From assembly GCA_036244855.1 (NCBI GenBank), contig BQKZ01000138.1, positions 198,267 through 262,266 on the forward strand: a stretch of 64,000 nucleotides of DNA, written 5' to 3'. Shown here piece by piece: positions 10,861 to 26,961 of this stretch. Position 1 is the first letter of the stretch, and every line of letters begins with the position of its first letter. Origin of the DNA: Temnopleurus reevesii. Taxonomy: Eukaryota > Echinodermata > Echinoidea > Temnopleuroida > Temnopleuridae. Below the pieces are notes generated by a model. That model was not told where the DNA came from and did no database searches. It saw only the letters and a program-made list of their open reading frames with translations. A program made the translations under genes and the position numbers.

Positions 10861-13800
10861 AGCAGTAGACTAGATAAACATATAATATCTCTTCGCTCCG
10901 TAAGCATGACTCTTGATAAGTGAACAATACCTCACTGATACAGATAGAAAGACACCGATATTTCGCAGTAGGAAAAGTAAGAAACTACGCTCAATGCATG
11001 CTACACCCACTTCATTTTGAGAAAAAAGATGTTTAAGACGTGATGGTCGATCACGCTTGACTTCTTACTGGTCACTACAAGTCGCTAACTTCAGGCTATG
11101 ATACGGATATTTCTTTCTATTATTGTCAACTCTCTCCATCCAAGATGACTCTTCAACAAGTAAATGAAGATTATTTGACTGAAACTAAAGCAGGTATATG
11201 ATGCACAGAATACCTAAGAGCTTCCGATACAGTTTGTGCAAACAGAAAGGAAAGCCGTCAACAAAGTATTCTTCATGCCCATCAACCCAACTTCAAACAA
11301 ATATTAGAAAAAAGGTATTTGGAGTTTTAACGAGGATGGGTTTTTGTTATAAGAGAAAAATATATTCTACAAAGAGAAGGAGGAAGAAATATTATGGAAA
11401 ATAAGAATAGAAAAGAGAAACAACCAACACACGGAACAAATAAACATACAAAAATACCAGCAATTTCTCGTTGGCAGATAATGTCATACCCACTTTATAT
11501 AAATCCAATGTTTACAAGAAAAAAATGGAAAATTTCAGACATCAGAAAACATTACATTATCGTAAATCCGAAAATGCTGGTTGTGTTTTAATAATCTGTG
11601 AGACAAAAAAAAAATTCAAGACATAGGTTTGTAATTTTATCTGTTTTTAATATTTGTACAGGCACATACAGTAACATTTGCTGATTTGGAAAATATATAC
11701 TTACCATTAACCGTGAATTAGAATTGAAGATCAGAAAGGTATAATGATACCAATTTTTCGGTAATTTACAAACTGTATTATTCCAAGTAGACACTGACGT
11801 ACAATGTAACGATTTATACATTGATTTATTTTAAAAGTTACTTGACAGAATCATTGGAATGGTATTCAGGTGGCAACTTTAAAAAATTAAAGCTTTATAG
11901 TCCAAAGCTAATAAAGAAACTCAAGACAGTTTACTTAATTCTATTAATGTTTATGTAAAATGATTTGTATAATGCGTATCCCTTAGGACATGATTTTACC
12001 TTGACAAAAACTTTGTTTATTTTGTTCTTCTAGACAAGTGTGTTATCTAACATGAATATTCAGCATACATCTTTTTGCTGACGTCGATATGCGGCATGTA
12101 ATTGTGCGCGCCAAAACCGATTTCACCAAAAGGTGGTGTAAAAACCACAACATTCAAACCGCAAGAATTGTCCCAGTTGCGAATCTTTTCCAATAGACAA
12201 TGAGGGAAAGACAACTTCAAATTTCATCTGAGAATTCTCTATGGTTGAGGTAATATTTTTGGATGTTACATGTCAAATTTGAGATGAAACAAACGAAGGG
12301 ATGGGGCATATTCTCTCATGCTGGGAGAGCGTAGGTTATTGCTCGCAGGCAGGTCTGTAAAATCACTCCCTCCCTCCTACTTATAACTTTGATGTGTTGC
12401 GACCCTATCTTTACAGCAACACCTCTCTCGATTCGACTTGGGAGACCCAACATAATTTGGGATTCACTGAAATTATTAATGAAGAAAAGTGGTTTTGAAA
12501 TATCATTTGAATATAAGGTCATTTTCTGTATGAAAAATAAGTCATAATAATTATATTATCTGGAGCTAGATTGACAAATGAGGGTTTTTAAACATACTGT
12601 TCATAAAAAAATCTCATCTGACAAATCCCAGATGCTCTCTACATTTTTCATACTGTACATGATATAAAGTTTGAAAATTTTCTTGGATACAATCAAGACA
12701 TTTTGTAGATATATCTCATTGATGAAACACGTTGAATTCTTAGGATATATTTTTTTAATCCATCTGACTGTCATAAGGGAGACAGGTTGCATATTAATTG
12801 ATGCAGAGTCAACTTTTTTTACAGAAAAAAATTAACTCAAAAGAAATGGAATTATTAAGAACATTGGCCTTGCACAAATTAAAAAAATGCTTCAAAATAC
12901 AGTATCGCACAAATAAAATGTCTTGAAATAATTGTTTATGACACTTGTGTATTTTCTTTTTTTTTTTCATATAGATTTGAACAAAGGGACATGAAAACGG
13001 CGATGTACATGCACGTGCAAAGAAAAGACATACTGAAAATCAAAGAAATGTTTTTCAGAATCACAAAAACAAACTTTCACCTTTCCAAAAACAATTTATG
13101 ATGGCAGGAACATATCTCGAATTACAACATGACGACGATAAAAATGTATGATTTAATTTTCTAATGGACTTTCGCAATGTGCTTCTGCCAGTTTGTGATA
13201 CCAGAGGCCTACACAATACGCGATTTTGAGGAGATAATAGCTGTCGATGAGTGGACTTGTCTGTTAGAAATGAAAAGGAATGATTCCAACGTAGTAGTGA
13301 TTCGTAGAAAGTGAAAGCGGTTCATTTTACATCTTGGTGGGCGGTTTGGTGAGTAGATGTAACCCAAACGGTGTCATTCTACTTCTTATGAGTCGTCAAA
13401 ACTCTCGTAATCATTTCTGACAAATTTGAGGACATTATGTTATTGCTGCGCTACCATGGGCACAATATGAAATGGATCCCCAACCAACATTTAATCTACA
13501 CTCATTAGGTTCCCACCAATGATGTATGAAACACTCAAGGATAGATTTTACCATATATTTTCTCTTCTTTTTTTCCTTTGACAAAATAACATTGTAAAAA
13601 TTGAAGAAAAAACTGAAATCTTAAGTATAACAATAAGAGTAACAATTTGATTTACATAAGCTGGGCTTTTCTTCCAAATGAAGTTATCTGATAGCTGAAA
13701 CCTGAAGATTCGGTACTTTCCCTGTCTTTCACCTTCCAAATAGAGAAATTCGATGGTTTTCGAATTGATTTTATTATCTTTCTTCCAAACACCTTGTCGA

Positions 13801-14052
13801 ATTGAGACTCAATCACGTTTGTAGGCATCTTATTTCTTTTTCTCCTTCAGTTACAAAATTTTGCTGCGAAATGAATTTTCACATACTAGGTCCATTGATT
13901 GTCATTGCCACGTGCCGATTCTACGATAAAACATCTTCATGCAACCTCAATCTTTCCAAAATTATCTCAGGGTGAACGATCGCTTCTGAATAACCTTTGT
14001 TTATTTTCTTTGCGGACGTTGAGGAAATTTTGTTATAAAGAAAAAATTATGA

Positions 14053-14081
14053 TTTTTTTTTTTTTTTTTGGGGGGGGGGGG
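14053..14081 (+). repeat. Homopolymer pair T17-G12
   Basis: Seventeen T followed by twelve G. Such tracts are length-unstable and prone to sequencing error. Confidence 0.9.
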
Positions 14082-15848
14082 AAGTGGGGAAGTGTAGGTT
14101 TTGGTATCAGCTGGTAATATACGGAACTACTCATATCCAATCTTTAGCAGGAAGGTTTTAACGAAAATAACGGATTTTTCCCCATGCTATTTTTCTAATT
14201 TGATATCATGTAATGATTTAAGACATTAAGAATTAAAAATTAAATCAATGATCATGCTTTTTTTTATTCGTAACGTTATAAAACAACCAACATTACAAAT
14301 TACTTAAAATCATTTAAAATTCACCATTAGAGTTTGCCAGACAAAACACCATTTATCAAACAGATTGTCAGACAGAGAAAGAAATAAATTAACCTATGAC
14401 TAGTGAAATGGAAATGATTCAGACTTTCTTCAAGGCGGAAACAGAGAGCAAAGGAAGAGGGGATTTAGAATGCAACAATTATAATAGGTACCATCACGAA
14501 AACATGGAAAATCAAAAGAGCTACAAATCAAAACAAGGGAAAGAGGGCGAAATATCACAGGAAATAGTCAAACAAAATGACGATTTAAGGAGGCGGCAAT
14601 CACAAATATGACAAGGTAAAGGTATTTTTTGCGACGTCAGGCTTGTTTGGAGATCACTGAGATCGTGTACAAGGAAATTGAAAACAGTTCTTAACGTCTC
14701 TACTAAAATTGGAACTTGACATCAGAATTGTGGATTTTATTCAGTCGCCAACATCCGGGGCTTGCCAATTTGACCGATTGTTGAAGATACAATTTGTGTT
14801 TAACAAGAATACTATATGAATTCCGTTTACATACTTACAATATACTTGGAAAATTTACCAATAACTTCCCACTGTGTCAAACAAAAAGCAGCAAAATAAT
14901 GCTGAAATCATAATATTAATCTACGTTATCATAAATTCTGAAACCGCAATGTTAAAATATCTACAAATTATAATTGCATTTTTATAACTCTTGTAACACA
15001 AAAAGTGATGGATAGGCTAATCATACACTTTGCTAGATCTCCATTTAGAAGTATCTAAATTATGAATGTAAAGAATCACATTAACATAAAATGTGATATC
15101 ATTGCGTTTTAACACTGTATTACTTTTTTTAATGTACTTGATTAGAATAGTTAAACGGGGGAGAGCTCCATTTCGGGTGAAAATATATTATGATACTTTT
15201 CACTATATAGGAAAAAGTATGATTCAAAAGAGAAAGTGTGTGTAGGGAATTATATCCTAACTCGGATACGAGTGATATGTCCCATACTTTGTTCACTCTT
15301 TACACACAGAAAAATGAGTAATGAATTGAGTCGGTTATATTTAGGGAGTACTTGTAACACGACAGAAAAATAATGTAAATCACAAGCTATTGGAGTAAAA
15401 ATACATGTGTGTCAAATGAAGGTGATTTCTGATATCATAGTTTTTCATTTTATTTCATTTATCTTATTTATTATTCATTTGGCATTTTACAAGAAAAGAG
15501 GAAACATTTATTATATGATCATTCCATTTATTTCATATCCATTTGCTATATACTTTATTTCATCACTGCTGTATTCTAAGAAACTCCAATTAATTTATAT
15601 AATTTCTCCAGCTACTGACATTTGAGCTTTTATAAAACTCACCTCATACTTATGATGACGCTATACTTTTTCTCTGTTATCAATCCAGTCACGAAATGCA
15701 GTTCGTCATCCTCTTTGGACTTTGAAATAGTGGAATCATATATACCATACATGTGACAATAACGCCCAATCTTTGATGTCCCCTTATTTTAAGACATGTA
15801 TTTTCATTTCGAATTTTCTTGTAGGAAAGGGTGTAACGTACAGATGGG

Positions 15849-15874
15849 ACAAAATTAAATTGATTTAATTTTGT
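15849..15874. repeat. Perfect 12-bp inverted repeat
   Basis: ACAAAATTAAAT at 15849-15860 and ATTTAATTTTGT at 15863-15874 are exact reverse complements with a 2-bp centre. It may be a small cruciform or a MITE core; no flanking duplication was identified. Confidence 0.8.
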
Positions 15875-16677
15875 TACCTTTCCATTTGATTTCTTGACAG
15901 CTTAATCTTGGAAAGCGGATAAGGTGAATAGCCTGTATTATTTCCGTCCCTATATACCATCAAAATACAGAGTGACCTTAACTAACTTTGGAGGGAAGCA
16001 TGCCCTACAAAATACTGACAAAAACAAGTATCATTTGCCAGAAATTATTTTGAAGAGCTATACGAGTTTCCTTCTCGAGTCAATGATATCTTGAAAAGCT
16101 TCCGTCCGTTTTTTTTTTACCCAAACTTATCTTTGATCTGTATACTTATGTTGCATTACAGCATTAACTATACATTGGTTATAAATTCTGGCAAACTTTT
16201 GTGTGTTTGAAGGTTCCTTTTTGTTGTGAAAGACAGCGAGAAGAATCTGTGCCGGAAGATGAAGGGAGGAAAAAACAACCATCAAACGGTTAAGATCATA
16301 TCCTCACTTGTGTAAGTTTAACCGCAAAAATATGAAAGTATTGTTCCGGGAAAACAATAATTTAGGAAGCTTCGCCCTTTCGTATTTTCTTCTCAAGAAT
16401 TCCCCATTCTTTGAAGATTGTATGACAATGTGTTCCTTTTCTATGTCATGTTGATATAGATTTGTGTAAATTCGTGATCGGATAGTAATATGTTCACCAT
16501 GTCATAGTATACAATTCTCTGCCCTGTGGGTCCTGGAACAATTTGAAGACAAGGAACAGTGGTTTCATTTTGATCTATTCTGCTTTTCTTAATGATAATT
16601 ATGAGTATCACAACAACTGTCTTTACATCACACTGCCTAATCTGTTGAGCTCCCATTCGAAACAATGAATTGATTTA

Positions 16678-16800
16678 CTATCCCTGGATCGACGTTGGCT
16701 CACCGAACCATACTTTCAATTAGCGGCGCCATAATCAGAGCGTTCTGTGTACCAGGCACCGGACAACATTCACCCCTTTGTTACGCGCTAAAACAAAGGA
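16678..16800. promoter_or_regulatory. Candidate upstream element with inverted SOX pair
   Basis: A CpG-richer islet about 2.4 kb upstream of the Six1/2 ATG. It contains CCTTTGTT at 16775-16782 and AACAAAGG at 16792-16799, two perfect SOX-type sites in inverted orientation with a 9-bp gap, as used by SoxE dimers in other animals. Regulatory function is inferred. Confidence 0.3.
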
Positions 16801-17795
16801 GCGTGCACCAGCAACTTTTACGTTTATTTATTGTCCTGCCCCTCCCCTAAGTCTATCTTATTCTCTCTCTCTATCCCTCTCTCTTTCTTTCTCTCTGTCT
16901 ATAAAGGAGTATACATTTTTTTTATGAATCCCGAGAGGAGGTTAACTGAGTGTTGTGTATCGCTAGCCTTGCGCAAGAGATATGCGAGGCTCATGCTCAA
17001 TTGGGCATCCAAATCTCTGCGCTAGTTATAGCCCAGGTCCGTCTGACCAGTCTTTGTGTGGAATAAATCGGTAGGAAAATAACAGGGTGTCTGTATCGTC
17101 TTCAACACTCCTTTGTTTATAATACCACTCCTGCCCACCAATGTTGTTTTGGATATTAGCAATTACATTGTGTTTCATAAAGTGTTAACATTGAAAGTTC
17201 GCTGATATAGTCTTTTGTTTCAACATCATCTTGTTCACCCAGTTTCTTGTCTTTTTATTCCATAATTCCCATCAAAATATCTACCATAGCAACACCCGTT
17301 CTTTTGAATAATTTCTAAGATATCTTTTCATTTCCGTGTAAATAAATATCATATTCCAACGGGACACACATGCTACCAGCACATTTATGCAAACACGTAT
17401 TCCAAAAGAGAAATGGTAGTAAAAATCAGAATCAAATCTGCATTGGAAACACATAAAAACAATTGAATTGCGTTATAAGCTCTTATTGAAAATGATAAGT
17501 AACACCGCATAAGTAACGCGATTACACCAAATAAGAGAGATTTGAATGTTCATCAAAATAACTGAATTTAATCTACATAGTTCTAGATGTTTAAAGATTT
17601 TATTGGTAACAAAATCAATACGTAAATGCCCTATTTGGCCGTGTTATTTCACAAAAGTTTATAGATTTTGTTTTCTCTTTTTCCCGACTCGCTCTCATTT
17701 CACAACTAACCTAACTTGATTTAGAAAAAATGTATAAATATAAGTAAAAGTAGAAAGCCGAAAGTTTTATCAAATGACGCTTTTGCCTTTGCACA

Positions 17796-17890
17796 TGATA
17801 CGTTGACACTATAAATGGTGTGTATCATTATCAAAATAAATGTTCGGTAATTCATTATCATAATTATCACTATGAAGGTTATTAGTATCA
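17796..17890. promoter_or_regulatory. Cluster of SIX-type TGATAC sites upstream of Six1/2
   Basis: TGATAC at 17796-17801, and its complement GTATCA at 17822-17827 and 17885-17890, lie 1.3-1.4 kb upstream of the start codon. TGATAC is the known core for Six1/2-class homeodomains, so autoregulation is plausible but unproven. The surrounding DNA is AT-rich, which raises the chance rate. Confidence 0.3.
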
Positions 17891-18856
17891 TAATCATAAT
17901 TATGATCCTCATTGTTGATGTTATTACTATTGATTATCATTAATCATTCGACATTTTAGATTTTTTTATAATTACTTGGACATTACCAGGCGATTTATTT
18001 TGGTTTGTAAGAATGAATTAGGTGATGATTTTGAAAGAAAATATCTTTTTCATGACCATTCGATTGACCAATCTCGTAGAACAAACCTATTTTGTAAGAA
18101 AGTTTTGCCAAGACACATGTTGTAAGGGTTTTGTCTTAATTCTATTCCCAATCACGAGAGAAAATCGTACACCTAAGAAAGTTTTCTGTCAATGGCCTGG
18201 ACGAACCCACTTACCCTACCAATCCATTATGGTTTGCCAGTGGCAATGTTTATTCGCTCGAGTAGAGAGGGGTTTAGGGACAGCCAAAAGATTCACATTT
18301 TCCTGCCAAACCCTTTCGCTATACTCTGATCTCGGAGTTAAACAAAATCTGACCCCGATGTACCTGAAATGCCTCGTTGAACGATTGATAATATTGAGAT
18401 GAAAGATTCGAGACAGAGCTGTTTGCAATGGAGTAAGAAACCTTTGCAGTCACATCCGTTACTTTACTCGGGAATATGAATCGACTTGTAATTTCATGCG
18501 AGTGAGTTATGGTGGAAAATATGAGTTATGCTGCCATCACAAGCCCGGGGATGAGCATGATATTTACGATTGTTAATAAAGATAAGTGATCATCAGTGAT
18601 ATATTGTTTTCTAACGTGACTTTCTGTATTTTCTCTCTGTTATTTCTCCAATTTGCAACAGTTGCAGAATGTGTGAAGGGGATCTTGGTTATAGCCTCGT
18701 TTACCAGTGTCTTGTAAGAAATCCAGCCCAGAGGAGAGATTGAACAAAGGGGTTTGGGCAAGATAGTGCCGTTGGTATAGGCAAGGAAGTGGAAGGCTAG
18801 CTCTAGTCCCCACCCCGTACCGTGTCAGGTTACATTGATTGACGTGGTTCCCATAG

Positions 18857-21292
<2,436 letters not shown>

Positions 21293-21716
21293 GGAGAATG
21301 CTGAGCAAGAGAGCAAAACCAAAATGGCTACACCGAGCACGAGTTCGGAAGAAGACCTTCCGATGAACGGGAAAGAAAACCTTGGTGAGACGACGTCGGT
21401 TGATATGGGCGTTAATCACATGGGCCACGTCGGTCACCATCATCCTCATCATGCGACCCATGGACATCAACATCCCCACATCCACCCGCACAGTCATAGC
21501 CACAACCACCCCCACGCTCACAGCCACGGGCCCGCAGGTCTCATGATGAGCGAACTGAGTAAAACGGGTTATGGCATCACGAACTTACCACCTGGCGCTG
21601 CCGAAGCGGCCGCCCAAGCTCTCGCGCCCGTCAACGCCGCCGACTCGGTGCTGCAAAACTCCATCCAAAACTCTATGCTGCCTCACATGGCCAATAACCT
21701 AGTGGATATGGGGTAA
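21293..21716 (+). CDS. Six1/2: Six1/2 coding exon 2 (His-rich region and conserved C-terminus)
   Basis: Second and last coding exon. The acceptor is CTGCAG|G at 21291-21293. The joined codon AG+G gives Arg185 and the protein reads on as AKERENAEQESKTK, matching the AKEREN junction of Six1/Six2 relatives, so the intron sits at the conserved place just after the homeodomain. Total protein is 325 aa, longer than the roughly 280-290 aa of vertebrate Six1/Six2. The extra length is largely a His-rich tract at residues 227-263 with 19 histidines. The end, SVLQNSIQNSMLPHMANNLVDMG-stop, resembles the vertebrate C-terminus QDSILNPMSANLVDLGS, which supports TAA at 21714-21716 as the real stop. An Ala-rich stretch lies at 286-295. 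The C-terminal half is otherwise low-complexity and presumably regulatory. Confidence 0.94.
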
Positions 21717-22844
21717 GCCAATCTATGACCAGCAGGCCAAGTGAGTGCGTGGTTCGAAGTTTGAGATGGTGTGCGTGATGATGATGAGAAGACACTGATG
21801 AGGCGAGGATAGGTCTAGACTTTAGCACACGTTGGACGATAAACCGTCAGATAGAAACATGAACAATATACGTGGGCAGATGTGTATACCCGCTTTATAA
21901 GCGTCGACAACATCCTCAAATACAGCCTGAAAGAACATTCTTTAGAGACTGACAAGAGCTTTGCTTTACTGAAAATATTTGTATTATAGTACACAAACAA
22001 TTCCTAGACAATTATCTAAATTGAGGGTAAAGAAGATAATGGAAAGAGGAAGAAAGAAATTGATTTGATTGTTTCTTATTTCTGCTCTTCACGACCGAGT
22101 GAGACAATATTTCGTTCTCGTACTAAGTCACAATGAAGGGGATGGTCCAGATTTCCTCTTGTTTTGGTGAAGAGAATTTGAAATGAAATCAGATTTATAT
22201 AGCTTGACAAATTGTTATGTGAAAGATGTCTGCTTCTTCTGCAATATATGGACTGCTGTTTTATGATATGAATGTTTTGCTATAATTGGAAAACCCAAAT
22301 GTACATTGATATTGTTGTTTAACTTCTTCACTCACACAGCTAATAGAAGCTTAAAAGAAAATAAAATTCGATACGAATGATCCAATTTCTTTTTGTAAAG
22401 GATGTTTCTATATTTTGTTTTAAAATTGTTGCTTTTCGGAGATTAATCATTTCAGATTTTTTTTTCTCAAAAATCCCAAACTATTTTTAAAAACCATGCT
22501 TGTTTCTTTTGTAGAAGAATTCTAAGATAATAGACTCGCAGAGCGAAAAATAAAGAGGTTAAGACATTACAATGATGGATGAATTTTGTACTGATCTTTT
22601 TCAGTTTGCTTGTTTTTGATCGCTTGTGTGTTAAGCTGATGCCCCGGGGATTGAGGCGATCGATCACATAACCACAGTCGGAACAGATTATACCAAGACG
22701 AAATTACTCTTACACAATTTTGACACGGCAAAAGTGACAAGATAAAATGGGTGTCAAAATATGATTCTTTTTAGCGCGAAAACGAATACAGAAAAATGAA
22801 AATGTTCAAAGTTTGAAGAATTCAAAGCAATTTTATCTAATAAA
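21717..22844 (+). other. Six1/2: Candidate Six1/2 3' UTR with poly(A) signals
   Basis: Downstream of the stop there are AATAAA hexamers at 22360-22365, 22549-22554 and 22839-22844. Any of them could end the transcript, giving 3' UTRs of roughly 0.65-1.15 kb. AATAAA is common in AT-rich DNA, so only transcript data would decide. Confidence 0.35.
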
Positions 22845-22899
22845 TAGCGGGGGTTTGAAGGAAATAATTCTTTATTTGATCCGGTAAAAACGAAGGGTG

Positions 22900-24440
22900 A
22901 ATGTTCTCATAACTGCAATATCAATAATTGACATTTACAGGTCGATAAGGGGAATCTTGTCAAATATTGCCAATTTAATGAGTTTAATATGATGGGCTGG
23001 CGAGGAATTGATTAATCGTCAACCAAGGATCGATGGTTCGCCCTTTTCTTCTTGGTAGGGTCGGTAGGGTAGAATTTATTAATATTGGAGTGCTTCTTCT
23101 GATTTTGTGTGCGCATGGGAGATGGGTGTGAGGCCCGCCAAATGAGAGGTGTCTACTTGAAAATGATTGTGATAAATAGAGAGAATGTGAGTGTTTGCAG
23201 TGTTTTGTGTTGATTGAAATGGAATGAAAGTTTGTACAAACTGAAGTTAAAATTGCAGTGGATATAGTTTCTTTTAAAGTTTAACATCCGTTTAAAATGT
23301 AGCAATTATTTAACTCTGTACAGATTATTTTTCATGAAAACGGCCTAGTTGATAGTTATGCACAACAATCGCATCAAAATATTATACAAATAAATGATTC
23401 ATGATTTTAACGTGGAAAATGTCGAAATGCCTTTTCGACAAATCAAAATTTAAAAAAATTACAGTACAAAATGTATTTGATCATTATTGATGTCTAAATC
23501 CATTTTACTTTTTTTTCCTATTTCAAAACTTCTTCCTGGATAATTTCGCAAAGAACAAATTTACGATTTGTTTACATTTCAAAAAATTATGATTGAGATC
23601 TATATTATATTAACATTGGTTGAAATTGCTACTATTATAAACCCGAAATTATACCATGCAATTTGCTTTCAGGTTTGTGTGAAGAAATTCTAACCGAATA
23701 CTCAAATAATTTATTTTCACTCAATTCCAAATTATCTGATGGTAAAACATTTTGTACCCAATAAGTTTACATGACAAAACTATTCAAAACATTTTGAGAA
23801 TTAAGAAGAAATATATTTTCACGAGCGCATTATTCTAATACTATAAATTACTGTTTGTCGACAAAAATTGTGATTTTGGATAAAAGTGGAAATAAAAAGT
23901 GCCATTGCGTATCGAGCAAACCAATTTGAATTCTTCAGAAATATTGTACTAATACATTCTTTATGAATGGGTACATAATTTGTGTCTGCCTTTGGTTAAT
24001 TTGGAAAAGAAAATTGTTATTATCGTCATGACTGTGCCTTGAAAATTGTGTCTATGAATTTGACGAATGATTGAGCATTGCCTATGTGATCTATATACAT
24101 TTTCATATGAGATCGGCTAGTTTCCTGTCAAAAAGAACCTCTTTTCCAATGGGAGGAAATTTGTAAATTTCATGATTCATAACGAATGCGATCAATAAAA
24201 AATGAAACAAAAACTATAACCCAGCTATCTATGAAAATAGAAACAGGGGAGCCAAAATAACAGAGGATACTAAACAACAACATGTTCAAGTGAATCTTGA
24301 GCACATCTATTTTGAGCACACGTACACCGATTTCACTATTATGAAGGCATTGAAATCAAATTTTATATTTACTAAATTTGTATCAACGCAAACGTTGCTA
24401 TTCCATTAAATCGCGTTTTACTTTTGACAGGAAACTTAGC
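22900..24440. other. AT-rich sequence downstream of Six1/2
   Basis: No gene, RNA or repeat unit recognised. Confidence 0.45.
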
Positions 24441-24449
24441 AATCGATTG

Positions 24450-24690
24450 ACTGAACGATTGATTGATAGATTGATGAATAGACTGACTGACTGAATGATT
24501 AATTGATTGATTTGTTGATTAACTGATCAAGATATTTGATGGATGATTGACTGATTGATTGATTGATTTGCTGAGTCATTGATCTAGTGATTGGATGTTC
24601 GATTGATTGATTTGATGGATGATTGACTGATTGATTGATTGATTTGCTGAGTCATTGATCTAGTGATTGGATGTTCGATTGATTGATGAT
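24450..24690. repeat. GATT/GACT microsatellite with an exact 76-bp duplication
   Basis: Imperfect TGATTGATTGAC-type repeat. Within it a 76-bp segment (24535-24610) is followed directly by an apparently identical copy (24611-24686), each containing the non-repetitive phrase GCTGAGTCATTGATCTAGTG. The minus-strand Ser/Ile/Asn-rich frame here is the repeat translated. Confidence 0.92.
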
Positions 24691-24699
24691 TATTTGATT

Positions 24700-26250
24700 T
24701 AACTAACGTATTCCGCGTTGGTATTTGTTGTGATATTGCAGTGATTTTGTAAAAATGTTCTACATGAGTCTGGATAGGAATGGGATCCAACTGTTCCTTT
24801 CCATCAAAGATTGCATACACGATAGGACGAACTGCATCAAACATAGAATTACCAACTTTCTATTAACGTTTGCAGTTTGAAAACAACATAAATAAATATT
24901 TTCTCATAAAGGGGAAGAGCATACCCTTTTACACAGAAAGTCGTTTCAATTGCCAAATAAACGAGATCAACCTGCATAAGCCGGTGAAAAATTGAAAATA
25001 ATTTTACTTTATCACATAGATTTCCCAAAAAATTCACAATTATTATTATTTTAAAGAGAGAATGTTAAAAATTCATAGATATATTTCATATTCAATATTC
25101 GTTATGTATCTTTTCAACTTTTTCCCCAATCTTTTTACTTCTTAAAAGAACAAAATTTAGAAGCAACTGAACCCAACTATATGATACGCCTTAACATCGC
25201 TTCTCCCTCCTGTTGGTGTTTGAAATAACGTTGGTCAGTGTCCATAAGAAGGGGATTACCCCTTACCATGTGCCAAAGGCTAAGTGTGTTCATGTGTGCT
25301 AAGATATAGCGAATAAATTGACGAGGGCTAAGGGAAAGAGGGTGCGCCTTTTTCGTCTACTGTTTTTTTTTTTTAGCGTTGGGCCTACACACTTTAAGCT
25401 CTATCTCCAGTTACATGCCTCAGTCCTATGATGGAGAGCCTGGTCACTGAAATGAAATCGACTCCTTTAGCATAACCAACCAAAAATTGGGTTAAATCAC
25501 GAATATCTCCTTGGTGTTCGTAGGACTCTCCTCTCAAGAATATAATCCCACTCTTGATTGGCTTTCGGGCCAATTTTTCTCGATTAATTGAACTAATCCG
25601 TGACGTGGAGGGCGTCCCGCATGTAATCTCCCACAAACCATCCGGCTTCCTTATTTGTTTCTCTTTGCCCCTGTCTCCCGCTCATCTCCCTATCATTGAC
25701 ATTGCCCGAAACCCTCCCTCTGCCATTTTGCAGTTCCGCAGTATAATCCCAAACGCGTGCTCATTTCTCAACAATTATGGTATTTACACGTTAACTCTAA
25801 AACCTACACTTCTTTTGTTTATAAAGCAAATACAATTTGATGAAATAACAAATATGTACAGAAATTATTTTACTGCTTCCATCGCCATAAGTGTTAGTGA
25901 GGACTTTTTTTTAAATATATAAATATAAAACGAAATAGATGACTGCCAGATGTTCTCTATTTTCAGTAAATATTATTTGTTCACTTCTTTATTCAAACTC
26001 AGCCCAACACACAATACTGTATATTCACATTTATTTTATACCCGTAGCCAATAAAATATCAAGTCTATTCAAGCTTGTTTCAATTCGTGCTCAATCAATT
26101 TGCCTATTAAGACAATTTTTGGAATCGACATTATTAAAATATTTTATACTGGATTCTAAACAACTATTAAAGATAGTATATTCTTCTAACGTAAGATAAA
26201 GGTGCGCTTTTAAGAATGAATATCTTTTTGAATATTCTAGTTATTTTTGC
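24700..26250. other. Gene-free stretch
   Basis: A somewhat GC-richer segment at 25390-25760 carries overlapping frames on both strands (25394-25636 minus, 25554-25922 plus) with no recognised domain. I see no gene. Confidence 0.4.
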
Positions 26251-26253
26251 GGA

Positions 26254-26480
26254 TTATGTTAAAATCATTATTACGATCACTACTATTTTATGTATAATAA
26301 TTGATATTATTACTGTCATTATTATTTCTTTTCTTCTCATATCATTATGATTATTATTAGTACAATTATCATTATTATTATTAATAATAATATTATAATA
26401 AATATTATAATTATTATAATTATTATTATAATTATTATTATAATTATTATTGTTATTATTATTGATATCAATAATCCTAA
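26254..26480. repeat. ATT/AAT microsatellite field
   Basis: Imperfect ATT/ATAATT repeats. The Asn- and Ile-rich frames on both strands are repeat translations. Confidence 0.9.
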
Positions 26481-26839
26481 TCATACCCGATTTTTTGTCA
26501 CGAAAAATACTCTCGTCATCGACACATGTATCATTTTTTTTGTGTTATTCCGCTTAAATTCTCACAATACTTCTAAATAAATAGCAACTCGCGCAAATTG
26601 TGTTGAAAGCAGATGTAAATGGGTTATATTTCCGGGAAAGTATTGACCCGCAAAACTTTGCATTTATATTCATTTATTTAACTCTTTGTTTTGTTATTTT
26701 TCTACAAAGCATATCAATACATGTATATCAAACGCGATTGGGAATGGTGATCTGATTAAAAGATTCATTACAAACATGCGACAAGTAAATAATCATAATG
26801 AATAAATACAATATTCCAATTTTCTCAGAACATACATCA

Positions 26840-26924
26840 ATAATTAAATCATAATGATAATAATGATTATAATAATTATAATAGCAACCAAAAAATAATA
26901 CTAGATCATAAGAATGATAATGAA

Positions 26925-26961
<37 letters not shown>

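Larger units (their letters stand above)
10950..16670. other. Gene-free AT-rich stretch
   Basis: No supported gene. A homopolymer pair, T17 then G12 (14053-14081), and a perfect 12-bp palindrome around 15849-15874 are the only structures noted. The Lys/Glu-rich frame at 14396-14611 is AG-rich DNA without a domain. Confidence 0.45.

Noticed and set aside
10517..10927. Opposed 80-86-codon frames as genes
   Set aside because: Both follow from CpG-rich composition lacking stops; no domain, no splice evidence.
21710..21719. Possible further splice donor (GGGTAAGC) at the end of Six1/2 exon 2
   Set aside because: The peptide ends NLVDMG, matching the conserved family C-terminus, and TAA overlaps the supposed donor.
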